The notes beneath the pieces are model-generated. The model was not told the origin of the DNA and searched no databases. It was given only the letters and a program-made list of their open reading frames with translations. This document shows positions 1 to 10,097 of a stretch of 64,000 bases of DNA, piece after piece. Position 1 is the stretch's first letter; each line of letters starts with the position of its first letter. Source of the DNA: Coenobita brevimanus (taxonomy: Eukaryota > Arthropoda > Malacostraca > Decapoda > Coenobitidae); the NCBI GenBank assembly GCA_032717465.1, contig JAVRFU010003718.1, forward strand, positions 1,322,926 to 1,386,925. The letters are read 5' to 3'. Made by a program: the position numbers and the translations under genes.

Positions 1-200
1 TTCCTGCCTGTTTTACTTAGCTCAGAGGCAGAAAAAGACAATACTATGGCTGTACATCCTCTCCACAGCACTTCCTCATGACTAGCACCACCAATGTTAA
101 TCTGCAGCTCAGTAGTCGCTTGAAGGATGGTAGTTTTAGGCCAAGTTAAAGTGAGCATACTATAGTCAGACCTCCTTGATTGCTGGTTGGGTTATTGCGT
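1..200. repeat. Dispersed repeat family E, copy 1
   Basis: The first ~160 bases (AGAAAAAGACAATACT, GGCTGTACATCCTCT, CAGCACTTCCTCATGACTA) recur in diverged form near 54650-54890, and a shorter piece recurs near 28640-28740. This shows an interspersed repeat. No coding potential or terminal repeats are seen and the class is unknown. Confidence 0.5.
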
Positions 201-235
201 TATTTTTTGATGTTAGTCTTGCAATAACAAAATCA

Positions 236-600
236 GCACATGGAGGGGGGGAGAGGGAGGAGGAGGCCAAGGATGAGATGGGAGGATGGAGAGTGAGAGA
301 CTGACGAGGAGAGTGTGAGTGAGTGAGATGGAGGGGGAGGGGGAGGCCAAGGATGAGATGGGAGAGGATGCAGAGTGAGAGACTGATGAGGAGAGTGTAT
401 GTGAGTGAGGTGGAGGGGGGGAGAGGGGGAGGGGAAGGCCAAGGATGAGATGGAGGGATGGAGTGGAGAGGTATATGAGAAAGGGCGGTGTGAGTTGGGA
501 GCAGGGCAGTGAAATGGCAGGGGACAGGGCAACGTGTAGACGATTTGTTTGTGGCCACCCCATATGCGTATAAGGCATCTGGCAATAGATAGATAGTCGT
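236..600 (+). repeat. Family A LINE 3' end, 5'-truncated, with internal triplication
   Basis: The plus strand carries the 3' end of a non-LTR retrotransposon family seen many times in this window. It encodes remnants of a C-terminal segment (WEQGSEMAGDRAT, then CGHP), followed by a short 3' UTR ending GGCATCTGGCAATAG and a GATA-type tail. The part coding for the Arg/Gly-rich stretch (GAGGCCAAGGATGAGATGG) is present about three times with ~90-110 bp spacing, so this copy has expanded internally. It is non-functional. Confidence 0.7.
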
Positions 601-689
601 AAAATCATCTTAAGTGAGGTTAGGATGTGAGGAAAGTCAAAGGGGCTTCAGTACTGCTTTGTTTCTTTATCTTAGTCTTTCTGTTCATA

Positions 690-1235
690 GCCAGGCGCCC
701 TAATCCTGTAAGGGGTGGCCGTTTGTGTTTGAGTTAGTTGTTTTATATCTATCTATCTATCTATCTCTAGCCAGGCGCCCTAATCCTGTAAGGGGTGACC
801 GTTTGTGTTTGAGTTGGTTGTTTTATATCTATCTATCTATCTCTAGCCAGGCGCCCTAATCCTGTAAGGGGTGACCGTTTGAGTTTGAGTTAGTTGTTTT
901 ATATCTATCTATCTATCTCTAGCCAGGCGCCCTAATCCTGTAAGGGGTGGCCGTTTGTGTTTGAGTTAGTTGTTTTATATCTATCTGTCTATCTACAACC
1001 AGACAGTATAATCAGGTAAGGGGGGGCTGTTTGAGTTAGGTTTTATATCTATCTATCTATCTATTGCCAGACACCTTAATCCCGTAAGGGGTGGCTGTTT
1101 GAGTTAGTTGTTTTATATCTATCTATCTATGTATTGCCAGACGCCATAATCCTGTAAGGGGTGGCCTTTTGACTCTGAGTTTGTTTTACGGGGAGGGGCA
1201 CTAACCCTCCACCAACCCACTTGTTGACATGTAGG
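690..1235 (-). repeat. Tandem array of SINE/LINE tail units with TATC tracts
   Basis: Seven units start at about 691, 771, 847, 923, 999, 1067 and 1137 (spacing 68-80 bp). Each begins GCCAGGCGCCCTAATCCTG and ends in a (TATC)n tract. Read on the minus strand this is the 3' tail shared by family A LINEs and the 5S-headed SINE at 7085-7264. The last unit continues into SINE body sequence (GAGGGGCACTAACCCTCCACC, 1192-1212), so the array looks like a SINE whose tail was amplified. Confidence 0.65.
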
Positions 1236-1239
1236 GAGC

Positions 1240-1680
1240 ACGTATGGTTTGGTTATATGGTTACCACCCAGCGTTATAAATGGTTTCTTGGCTTACAGGA
1301 AACCATTTGGGTTGTTACTCAATGTAAAGCCATCTGTAAAGGAAAGAAAAGCAATAAGAAGTGACAGGAAAGATGGGAGAAATAGGAAGAGAGGAGGACA
1401 GGCACAGAAAAAGAATGATAAAGGCTAAGGAAGAAGTAGGCAGCATTACATCAAGTGAGTGGATGATGGTGAGAAATAGGAAGAGAGGAGGGCAGGCACA
1501 GAAAAAGAATGATAAAGGCTAAGGAAGAAGTAGGCAGCACTACATCAAGTGAGTGGATGATGGTGAGAAATAGGAAGAGAGGAGAACAGACCCAGAAAAA
1601 GAATGATACAGGTGAAGGAAGAAGTAGGCAGCACTACATCAAGTGAGTGGATGATGTTACCACCATCTACCACATTGATC
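1240..1680 (+). repeat. Dispersed repeat family D, copy 1, with 93-94-bp triplication
   Basis: This copy begins GGTTACCACCCAGCGTTA, continues through a short inverted motif (GGTTTCTTGGCTTACAGGAAACC) and ends GTGAGTGGATGATG. Related copies lie at about 6325-6510, 8560-9050, 13559-14080, 29610-30170 (minus) and 57490-57720. Here the A/G-rich 3' half is repeated three times (AATAGGAAGAGAGGAG at 1381, 1475 and 1568). No ORF is recognised and the class is unknown. Confidence 0.6.
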
Positions 1681-1917
1681 TTAGTCTTATAAGGAATTCA
1701 GTACCTTCAATATAGTGGGTAGTATTATTGTGGTGAGTCTATGAGGAACATCAAGGGAATATTCAGGAATGGTGTCCCTCCCTGTTGTGGAAGTGCTAAG
1801 AAAACAGCTAAAAAAATACAGACCCCAGCTTGAGAATTGTAAGCACCAGGGTTGGAAAAAAGCTTGTCATAAATGATTGATGACAAGACACTTATTTAAA
1901 TCAATCATTTATCTATC
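1681..1917. other. Unassigned single-copy-looking spacer
   Basis: No ORF, array or recognised repeat is seen here. Confidence 0.4.
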
Positions 1918-2150
1918 CATTGCCAGACGCCTCAATCCCGTTTGGGGTGGCCACAAACAAATCACCTCCACGTTGCCCTGTCCCCCGCCATTTCACTGCC
2001 CTGCTCCCAACTCACACACCCCTCTTTCATATACCTCTCCACCGTATCCCTCCATCTCATCCTCGGCCTCCCCCTCCCTCTTCCCCCCTCCACCTCACTC
2101 ACATACACTCTCTTCGTCAGTCTCTCGCCCTCCATCCTCTCCACATGGTC
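1918..2150 (-). repeat. Family A LINE 3' end, inverted copy
   Basis: The minus strand encodes the recurrent LINE C-terminal segment with ERMEGERLTKRVYVSE, then GRGRGRPRMRWRD, then WEQGSEMAGDRATWR. This is followed by a short 3' UTR whose complement reads ATTGCCAGACGCCTCAATCC. The copy is 5'-truncated at the GHVERM region and has no upstream reverse transcriptase. Confidence 0.7.
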
Positions 2151-2640
2151 ATAAATATCATGTCATCAATATATAACGTCCCAAGTTTCCAAAAATATGT
2201 ATCAAATTGTGTACTTTTGAAAAACTGAAAATTTACCAGCATATAAAGCTGTATTTCCTGGTGCCCCACAACACCATAGCCACCTTCAGAATGTCAGATA
2301 AGGACTAGTAAAGTAACATGTATTTTATTTTGCCTTTACCTGGCCAAGAATTCCATACACTGTCCTGGGTTTCGCCAAAGATTTTCATATTTTTAGCTGG
2401 GAGAAAATGGGTATATAAAACTTTGTGAAATTAAGCATTTAATATTTTTTATATTTATGACACGAAAATTGTGTCAAAAATTGCTGATTGACATCCTGAT
2501 ATATATCACTGTTTTAAATCATTGTTTTAAATCACGCCAAGCCTGGTAAGCACCATCAGCAGTGGATAAGTGGTTTTAAATACTGCAGTTCATACTCACA
2601 AAAAGCAACTACGCTACTTTATTGTGCTTTGTTATGTTTA
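2151..2640. other. AT-rich non-coding spacer
   Basis: This 490-bp stretch holds no ORF above noise, no tandem array and no recognised repeat. It contains a few short inverted and direct motifs such as ATTGTTTTAAATC, repeated near 2520. Confidence 0.4.
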
Positions 2641-2880
2641 TAAAGGCTCCAGCATGCTTGTGTGTGTCGGCCTTCGTCACCTAATGGAGGCTGTCTGTGC
2701 TGCTTGATCTCTGGCAGCCTCCCTATTCAGTCCCTTATCCCTGAGGTCACACTCTGTAACCTCGTCCCTGGCCTTTTTTTTGGTCTGCCTCTCACAAGTC
2801 CACCTCGACGTTCAGTCTTGTCACTTTGTGCACCCAGTTGTCATCCTCCATCCTCTCCACATGCCTAAGTACAGTAAAAC
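2640..2880 (-). repeat. Family B LINE 3' end, inverted copy
   Basis: Read on the minus strand this is the terminal part of a second LINE family. It runs from CATGTGGAGAGGATGGAGGAT (a GHVERMED-type segment) through ACCTCAGGGATAAGGGACTG to the 3' end GCTTGTTGGAGCCTTTATAA. The same terminal sequence lies in direct orientation at 5880-6125, 18640-18860, 24540-25030 and 30815-31035. It is 5'-truncated and not functional. Confidence 0.7.
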
Positions 2881-2944
2881 TCTTGTACTGTACTGCATTA
2901 ACTTCCCCCAAGTACTGTAACTTAATACGGTACTCAAGTTTGCA

Positions 2945-5895
2945 ATGGAAGAGTTGAGAGGAAGGATGGGACTGGAGTGTATTGGTGTTGTGATGAGGAG
3001 GGGTAGATTGAGAAGGTTTGGGAGGAAGGATGGGACTGGAGTGTATTGGTGTTGTGATGAGGAGGGGTAGATTGAGATGGTTTGGGAGGAAGGATGGGAC
3101 TGGAGTGTATTGGTGTTGTGATGAGGAGGGGTAGATTGAGATGGTTTGGGAGGAAGGATGGGACTGGAGTGTATTGGTGTTGTGATGAGGAGGGGTAGAT
3201 TGAGATGGTTTGGGAGGAAGGATGGGACTGGAGTGTATTGGTGTTGTGATGAGGAGGGGCAGATTGAGATGGTTTGGGAGGAAGGATGGGACTGGAGTGT
3301 ATTGGTGTTGTGATGAGGAGGGGTAGATTGAGATGGTTTGGGAGGAAGGATGGGACTGGAGTGTATTGGTGTTGTGATGAGGAGGGGTAGATTGAGATGG
3401 TTTGGGAGGAAGGATGGGACTGGAGTGTATTGGTGTTGTGATGAGGAGGGGTAGATTGAGATGGTTTGGGAGGAAGGATGGGACTGGAGTGTATTGGTGT
3501 TGTGATGGGGAGGGGTAGATTGAGATGGTTTGGGAGGAAGGATGGGACTGGAGTGTATTGGTGTTGTGATGGGGAGGGGTAGATTGAGATGGTTTGGGAG
3601 GAAGGATGGGACTGGAGTGTATTGGTGTTGTGATGAGGAGGGGTAGATTGAGATGGTTTGGGAGGAAGGATGGGACTGGAGTGTATTGGTGTTGTGATGA
3701 GGAGGGGTAGATTGAGATGGTTTGGGAGGAAGGATGGGACTGGAGTGTATTGGTGTTGTGATGAGGAGGGGTAGATTGAGATGGTTTGGGAGGAAGGATG
3801 GGACTGGAGTGTATTGGTGTTGTGATGAGGAGGGGTAGATTGAGATGGTTTGGGAGGAAGGATGGGACTGGAGTGTATTGGTGTTGTGATGAGGAGGGGT
3901 AGATTGAGATGGTTTGGGAGGAAGGATGGGACTGGAGTGTATTGGTGTTGTGATGAGGAGGGGTAGATTGAGATGGTTTGGGAGGAAGGATGGGACTGGA
4001 GTGTATTGGTGTTGTGATGAGGAGGGGTAGATTGAGATGGTTTGGGAGGAAGGATGGGACTGGAGTGTATTGGTGTTGTGATGAGGAGGGGTAGATTGAG
4101 ATGGTTTGGGAGGAAGGATGGGACTGGAGTGTATTGGTGTTGTGATGAGGAGGGGTAGATTGAGATGGTTTGGGAGGAAGGATGGGACTGGAGTGTATTG
4201 GTGTTGTGATGAGGAGGGGGAGATTGAGATGGTTTGGGAGGAAGGATGGGACTGGAGTGTATTGGTGTTGTGATGAGGAGGGGTAGATTGAGATGGTTTG
4301 GGAGGAAGGATGGGACTGGAGTGTATTGGTGTTGTGATGAGGAGGGGTAGATTGAGATGGTTTGGGAGGAAGGATGGGACTGGAGTGTATTGGTGTTGTG
4401 ATGAGGAGGGGTAGATTGAGATGGTTTGGGAGGAAGGATGGGACTGGAGTGTATTGGTGTTGTGATGAGGAGGGTAAGATTGAGATGGTTTGGGAGGAAG
4501 GATGGGACTGGAGTGTATTGGTGTTGTGATGGGGAGGGGTAGATTGAGATGGTTTGGGAGGAAGGATGGGACTGGAGTGTATTGGTGTTGTGATGAGGAG
4601 GGGTAGATTGAGATGGTTTGGGAGGAAGGATGGGACTGGAGTGTATTGGTGTTGTGATGAGGAGGGGTAGATTGAGATGGTTTGGGAGGAAGGATGGGAC
4701 TGGAGTGTATTGGTGTTGTGATGAGGAGGGGTAGATTGAGATGGTTTGGGAGGAAGGATGGGACTGGAGTGTATTGGTGTTGTGATGAGGAGGGGTAGAT
4801 TGAGATGGTTTGGGAGGAAGGATGGGACTGGAGTGTATTGGTGTTGTGATGAGGAGGGGTAGATTGAGATGGTTTGGGAGGAAGGATGGGACTGGAGTGT
4901 ATTGGTGTTGTGATGAGGAGGGGTAGATTGAGATGGTTTGGGAGGAAGGATGGGACTGGAGTGTATTGGTGTTGTGATGAGGAGGGGTAGATTGAGATGG
5001 TTTGGGAGGAAGGATGGGACTGGAGTGTATTGGTGTTGTGATGAGGAGGGTAGATTGAGATGGTTTGGGAGGAAGGATGGGACTGGAGTGTATTGGTGTT
5101 GTGATGAGGAGGGGTAGATTGAGATGGTTTGGGAGGAAGGATGGGACTGGAGTGTATTGGTGTTGTGATGGGGAGGGGTAGATTGAGATGGTTTGGGAGG
5201 AAGGATGGGACTGGAGTGTATTGGTGTTGTGATGAGGAGGGGTAGATTGAGATGGTTTGGGAGGAAGGATGGGACTGGAGTGTATTGGTGTTGTGATGAG
5301 GAGGGGTAGATTGAGATGGTTTGGGAGGAAGGATGGGACTGGAGTGTATTGGTGTTGTGATGAGGAGGGGCAGATTGAGATGGTTTGGGAGGAAGGATGG
5401 GACTGGAGTGTATTGGTGTTGTGATGAGGAGGGGTAGATTGAGATGGTTTGGGAGGAAGGATGGGACTGGAGTGTATTGGTGTTGTGATGAGGAGGGGTA
5501 GATTGAGATGGTTTGGGAGGAAGGATGGGACTGGAGTGTATTGGTGTTGTGATGGGGAGGGGTAGATTGAGATGGTTTGGGAGGAAGGATGGGACTGGAG
5601 TGTATTGGTGTTGTGATGAGGAGGGGTAGATTGAGATGGTTTGGGAGGAAGGATGGGACTGGAGTGTATTGGTGTTGTGATGAGGAGGTAGATTGAGATG
5701 GTTTGGGAGGAAGGATGGGACTGGAGTGTATTGGTGTTGTGATGAGGAGGTAGATTGAGATGGTTTGGGAGGAAGGATGGGACTGGAGTGTATTGGTGTT
5801 GTGATGAGGAGGTAGATTGAGATGGTTTGGGAGGAAGGATGGGACTGGAGTGTATTGGTGTTGTGATGGGGAGGGGTAGATTGAGATGGTTTGGG
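2945..5895. repeat. 64-bp minisatellite array (~46 copies) derived from family B LINE sequence
   Basis: A 64-bp unit (containing GGGACTGGAGTGTATTGGTG, GTTGTGATGAGGAGGGGTAG and ATTGAGATGGTTTGGG) repeats from about 2945 to 5895 with few substitutions. Common variants are GATGGGGAGG for GATGAGGAGG and GGGCAG for GGGTAG. Three consecutive units near 5680-5820 share a 3-4-base deletion, showing local homogenisation. The last unit runs without a break into a family B LINE end. Because 64 is not a multiple of 3, the array stays open in shifted frames on the minus strand. Those 1,000-aa reading frames are repeat artefacts, not genes. Confidence 0.9.
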
Positions 5896-6125
5896 CATGT
5901 GGAGAGGATGGAGGATGACAGTTGGGTGCGAAGGGTGAGAGATGTGAACTTTGGGGATGGGGTTATGAGAGGCAAACTGAAAAAGACCTGGAACGAGGTC
6001 ATAGAGTGTGACCTCAGGGATAAGGGACCAAGTCGGGAGGCTGCCAGAGATCGAGCAGTGTGGAGAGCTGCCATTAGGTGTCCAAGGCCGCCACATGCAA
6101 GCTTGTTGGAGCCTTTATAATCCAC
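5880..6125 (+). repeat. Family B LINE 3' end, direct copy at the edge of the 64-bp array
   Basis: The plus-strand ORF at 5827-6120 encodes LRWFGHVERMEDDSWVRRV and, further on, SREAARDRAVWRAA. This is the short conserved C-terminal segment found downstream of the reverse transcriptase in several invertebrate LINEs. The copy ends TTGGAGCCTTTATAA. The coding sequence upstream of LRWFGHVE has been replaced by the 64-bp array, whose unit encodes the residues just before it (RMGLECIGVV). Confidence 0.75.
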
Positions 6126-6209
6126 CGTACCTGTATATGATATGGTACAACTTGACTGAGTGAGTGAAAGTTATATGTTAGGATAATGGAGACAGCATTA
6201 CAGTCACTA

Positions 6210-6322
6210 AATACATATTGTGAAATGGCGGGGGACAGGGTGACGTGGAGGCGATTTGTTTGCGGGCAACCTGTATAAGGGATTAAGGCCCCTGGCAAAA
6301 AGGTAGATAGATAGATAGTTTT
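6210..6322 (+). repeat. Family A LINE 3' end, very short copy
   Basis: This copy starts GTGAAATGGCGGGGGACAGG and ends CCTGGCAAAAAGGTAGATAG with a GATA tract. Only the last ~100 bp of the family remain. Confidence 0.65.
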
Positions 6323-6324
6323 TG

Positions 6325-6510
6325 TTGTTGCTTAACCCTGGTCTGTGTGGCCAAGCAGACCTGTGAACCACAAGTAAGCAGCTACATCTGTGTGCCTAGG
6401 TACAGTAAAACACAAACGGCATGTAGGTATCACACACGCCAGGTAGATAGCGCCTCACTAGGGTTGGACAGGGGCCTTCCCACAGTGAGGTGCAGGGAAA
6501 GATGAGGTGG
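6325..6510 (+). repeat. Dispersed repeat family D, 5' part
   Basis: It shares TGTGTGGCCAAGCAGACC and GTGAGGTGCAGGGAAAG with the copies at 8560 and 13559. The 3' half of the family is missing here. Confidence 0.5.
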
Positions 6511-6589
6511 TGTGGCTCTCAGATAGACATGACAGCAGGTCCATGTAGGGTGCACACTACCATGACTGTAAGCTCCTCAGTCATGCCTT

Positions 6590-6900
6590 GTTGTGGTAGT
6601 TTAGTGCACCAGTTAACTGTGATCAAAGAGGTTAGGGCAGTACAAGGGTGTACAGTGCCTCCATCATTAGCTGCTCGTTAGTGTGTAATTGCAGAAGAGA
6701 GGTTAGGGTGGTAGTTTAGTGCACCAGTTAACTGTGATCAAAGAGGTTAGGGCAGTAGAACGGTGCACAGTGCCACGATCATTAGCTGCTTGTTAGTGCT
6801 TAATTACAGAACTGGACCAAATAACCATGATCAGAGTGGTTAGGGTGGTAGTTTAGTGGATCAATTAACCATGGTCAAGGAGGTTGGACTGTAGATACTG
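6590..6900. repeat. Short tandem duplication, three units of ~115-137 bp
   Basis: GGTAGTTTAGTGCACCAGTT followed by AACTGTGATCAAAGAGGTTA recurs at about 6595 and 6710, with a diverged third copy at 6847. Unit spacing is 115 and 137 bp. No coding function is seen. Confidence 0.65.
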
Positions 6901-7084
6901 TTTGAGTTATATATTTATTTTACACCTGTTTGGATATTTGTGTTTTATTTTCATGTGTTTGTAAATTAGGTAGGGTGTGTTATCGAGATGTGGCACCACC
7001 TTTCTCATATTGTGTGTACCTCCAAAAATTATCCTTTGCCTTTGGATTAATTCAGAAACATTATAAAGATGTTTTTTTTTTTTC

Positions 7085-7264
7085 ATTCATTGCCAGACGC
7101 CACGTATCCCAAACGGGGTGGCCAAGGGCTGAGTTAATTGTTTTACCGGGAGGGGCACTAATCCTCCACCAACCTCACTTGACACGTAGGGAGAACGTTA
7201 TGCCAACAGTATCTGGTGTTCCCAGGCGGTCACCCATCCAAGTACTAACCAGACCCAATGTTAA
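7085..7264 (-). repeat. SINE with 5S-rRNA-derived head
   Basis: On the minus strand, positions 7264 down to 7200 match the 3' half of 5S rRNA, including GGTTAGTACTTGGATGGGTG and ACCGCCTGGGAACACC, which covers the polymerase III C-box region. This runs into a body (GGTTGGTGGAGGATTAGTGC) and a tail GGCCACCCC...GGCGTCTGGCAATG ending in A-rich sequence. The tail matches that of family A LINE ends (for example 56648-56694), as expected for a SINE mobilised by a partner LINE. The 5S head is truncated at its 5' side. The 5S identity is strong from recall of the conserved sequence. The SINE3-type label is inference. Confidence 0.75.
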
Positions 7265-8555
7265 TAAAGTGTATTTCTTAGTATGGAGTCAATAAAATAA
7301 CATAGATGAGCTTCAATTAATGCCATGATAAAGTTCCAAGATGGTGGCAGTGTGAATTTAAATACCTGACATCCTTTAAAAAGTCTAAACAAAGGTCAGC
7401 TTCAGTAAATTTGAATTTAAAATCTGAGTAAAACACCAGTAAGTATATAAAAAAAACTTAAAAATAATAAAGTTAAGCATGCACACAAATAATTCAAACT
7501 AGTCCAAGAAAAACTGTTGAGAATAAACATGAAAGAATTGCAAATCAAGGTAATGCCCAGTCTCGGTAATAGATGCCTTGTTTAGATAGGGTATATTATC
7601 TTTATTTATCTCTGTGTTTATTTGGTCTGTTTTGTGAAGATTTGGGTTTTGTTGTGTTGCTCTTTTGTTGTCCTCTGCTGCTTTCCTCTTTCCTTTGTAC
7701 TTTCTTCCTCCTCCTCTTCTCATCCTTTTCCTTCTCCCTCTTCACCCCTCGTTATATTACCCTCCCCACCTTCCCGTTCACCTCCTCCTCTTCCATACCA
7801 CAATCACCATACCACCACCATACTGTCATACCATCATACACCACCACCACTTGCTACAGTAATTTATGTGGGATGTGAGTTCTCCCTCCCATACACTTCA
7901 ATGGTTGGGTTACCATGTGTTTTAAGTATAGTGTTGCCTCAGCTGTCTTGGTTGTACATGTCAAGCAGGTTAAATCTTCCTGCCTTAAGGTCATGATCTT
8001 TTTTAAGGTTGTGGGCCATATGAGATGTGGTGCTGACATACGTACCCTGCCAATGCTCCATCCAGCTTTAGTGTTATCGAGGCTGGAGTTGTTGTTGTTG
8101 TTGTATCTCAGTATGTCAGTCTGAGCAGATCTGACTATCACAGGTCAGCAACTGCTTCCACTGGGCTGTGCATCAGATACAGTGGTGCGCAGGGACGTGG
8201 GCCGCTCATGTGATAGACAGCACCTCACAAGGGTTGGTACAAGCTGTGATATGGTGTTGAGGTGAATGCCACAGCCACCCTTGCCCTGTTATGCACCTTG
8301 TATTCAGTACTATGCTGGCCTTTGTTTGGCACAGCAGCATTTCACCCCTGAGTGCCAAGCCTGCTGGTGGATGTGAGGGTAATGAGGCTATGATGTCAGT
8401 CTTGTATTATAAGCTGCTGGTGCCAGTACACAGTCCAGAGGCTTCATGGGACTCTTTAACAAATGACTTTGTTTTTAGTTTTGCCCTAGAGCCATTTTAT
8501 GACTGATTTCCACAGCCCTTGGTTATAGGGCAAAGGAAATCTTGACTAACCTCAG
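7265..8555. other. Non-coding spacer with a pyrimidine-rich tract
   Basis: No gene is recognised. About 7676-7860 is a C/T-rich tract followed by CACCACCATAC-type sequence resembling the unit of the large CCA array at 14278. A short (GTT)n run lies at 8086-8104. Reading frames here are low-complexity and unlike known proteins. Confidence 0.45.
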
Positions 8556-8559
8556 CCTC

Positions 8560-9050
8560 CTGTATTGTTGTTGAGTAACCCCAGTCTGTGTGACCAAGCA
8601 GACCCATCAACTGCAGGCAAGCAGTCACCCCTGCAGGGCCATTCCGTGCAGTGAACTGATGTTGCCTTTCAGTTGACAGTGGCTTACCACAGCAAGGTGC
8701 AGGGAAAAGTGTGCAGGTTTGGTTCCTGGGTGGATGCTGCATTAGTGTCTCCACCCAGTTAACTGGGGCACCATAGTAGGCTGTACATCATCTATATTTG
8801 GTGTTATGGTTACCACCCAGTGTTGCAAATGGTTTCCTGGGTAACAGGAAACCATTAGGCTCGTCACTTAGTATAGAGCCACGTGCATTGCAAATATGAG
8901 TAATAAGTGACAAGAAGGAAAGGGAGAAATAGAAGAGAGGAGGACAGATGCAGAAAAAGAATGCTGAAAGTGAAGGAATCAGTAGGCAGCAGTACATTGA
9001 GTGGATGATGGTGACCAGCACTTACCACAAGTCTTGTGCCTGAGCACACA
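8560..9050 (+). repeat. Dispersed repeat family D, longest copy
   Basis: It runs from GTTGAGTAACCCCAGTCTGT through CACCCCTGCAGGGCCATTCC, GTTATGGTTACCACCCAGTG and CCTGGGTAACAGGAAACCAT to GAGTGGATGATGGTGACC. It appears to be the least rearranged copy and can serve as the family reference. It has no ORF and no obvious terminal repeats. Confidence 0.6.
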
Positions 9051-9138
9051 CATGGTTCCACCCAGGCTGTTACCTGAGGTCAGGTATTGCCACTATGTCA
9101 TGGCCTGTACGGCAGTGGCATTGGATGTGCTGATTCAC

Positions 9139-9515
9139 AACCAGTGTGTACCTCTTGCTGTGCTACATACATACTGGCTCTGTCCCAGTGTGTACCTCTT
9201 GCTGCGCTACATACATACTGGCTCTGTCCCAGTGTGTACCTCTTGCTGTGCTACATACATACTGGCTCTGTCCCAGTGTGTACCTCTTGCTGCGCTACAT
9301 ACATACTGGCTCTGTCCCAGTGTGTACCTCTTGCTGCGCTACATACATACTGGCTCTGTCCCAGTGTGTACCTCTTGCTGCACTACATACATACTGGCTC
9401 TGTCTCAGTGTGTACCTCTTGCTGCGCTACATACATACTGGCTCTGTCCCAGTGTGTACCTCTTGCTGCCCTACATACATACTGGCTCTGTACATACATA
9501 CTGGCTCTGTCTCAG
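9139..9515. repeat. 44-bp minisatellite, ~8 copies
   Basis: The unit contains CAGTGTGTACCTCTTGCTGC and TACATACATACTGGCTCTGT and repeats every 44 bp, with a final partial unit near 9490. All three plus-strand frames are open across it (99-175 aa). This is expected of a low-stop repeat and is not evidence of a gene. Confidence 0.85.
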
Positions 9516-10094
9516 TTGTTACCACTGATGTTGTCATTGGGTGTGGGGGTAGGCATTGCAGCTAAGCTTCCTTAGTTTCTGTTTTTACTACTGAGTTGTC
9601 AGCCAGCAGTTCTGATGGCTCTCCACCTTATCCATACCCCAAAGGGTAGGAATTCCAGGAGAGTCCTGCCTGCCCATGAGCATTTCAACTCTCCTCACCC
9701 CTTGGTATGGGAAATTATTTAAAAGCTCCTGCTGGGCTGTGTAAGATATTGTTGAATGGAGGACTAAAGGGGAATGAATGTGCAGGTGAGATGACAAGGA
9801 CAGCGACCACCCTTGCTGCCTCTGTCACACCTGTTCCCTTTAGTGATTACTTGCCAGTGATAAGGGTGGCTGTGTGGGCCTCGTGACAGTGTGCTTGGGA
9901 TTGGCCTCCTATTGCCAACGAGGTGTGGCAAGTGACGATGGTTGTTTGTTCATTGCCATCTTCACTCATGCCCTTGATGTGACCCCCCTCCATACAAATA
10001 GGTCATATGGTCCACCACCACCATTAAGATATCACTGCTTACACAGTCATAACAACACAGCACCACCACCATACCACACACCTGCCTACCTCTC
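9516..10094. other. Non-coding spacer
   Basis: No gene is recognised. CCACCACCATTAAG and CACCACCACCATACC near 10012-10070 resemble the unit of the large CCA array downstream. Confidence 0.4.
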
Positions 10095-10097
10095 CTT

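Noticed and set aside
5827..6120. 97-aa GHVERM protein as a host gene
   Set aside because: The same segment recurs at many places in the window with a common 3' tail, so it is a truncated LINE end.
2821..6125. Two overlapping minus-strand reading frames of 1,091 and 1,063 aa
   Set aside because: They exist because the 64-bp repeat lacks minus-strand stops in all phases. Their sequence is a 64-residue repeat cycling through three frames, and the true coding sense of the unit is LINE sequence on the plus strand.
9001..9575. Three overlapping 139-175-aa Cys/Tyr-rich frames
   Set aside because: The 44-bp array is open in all three plus-strand frames, so there is no coding preference.
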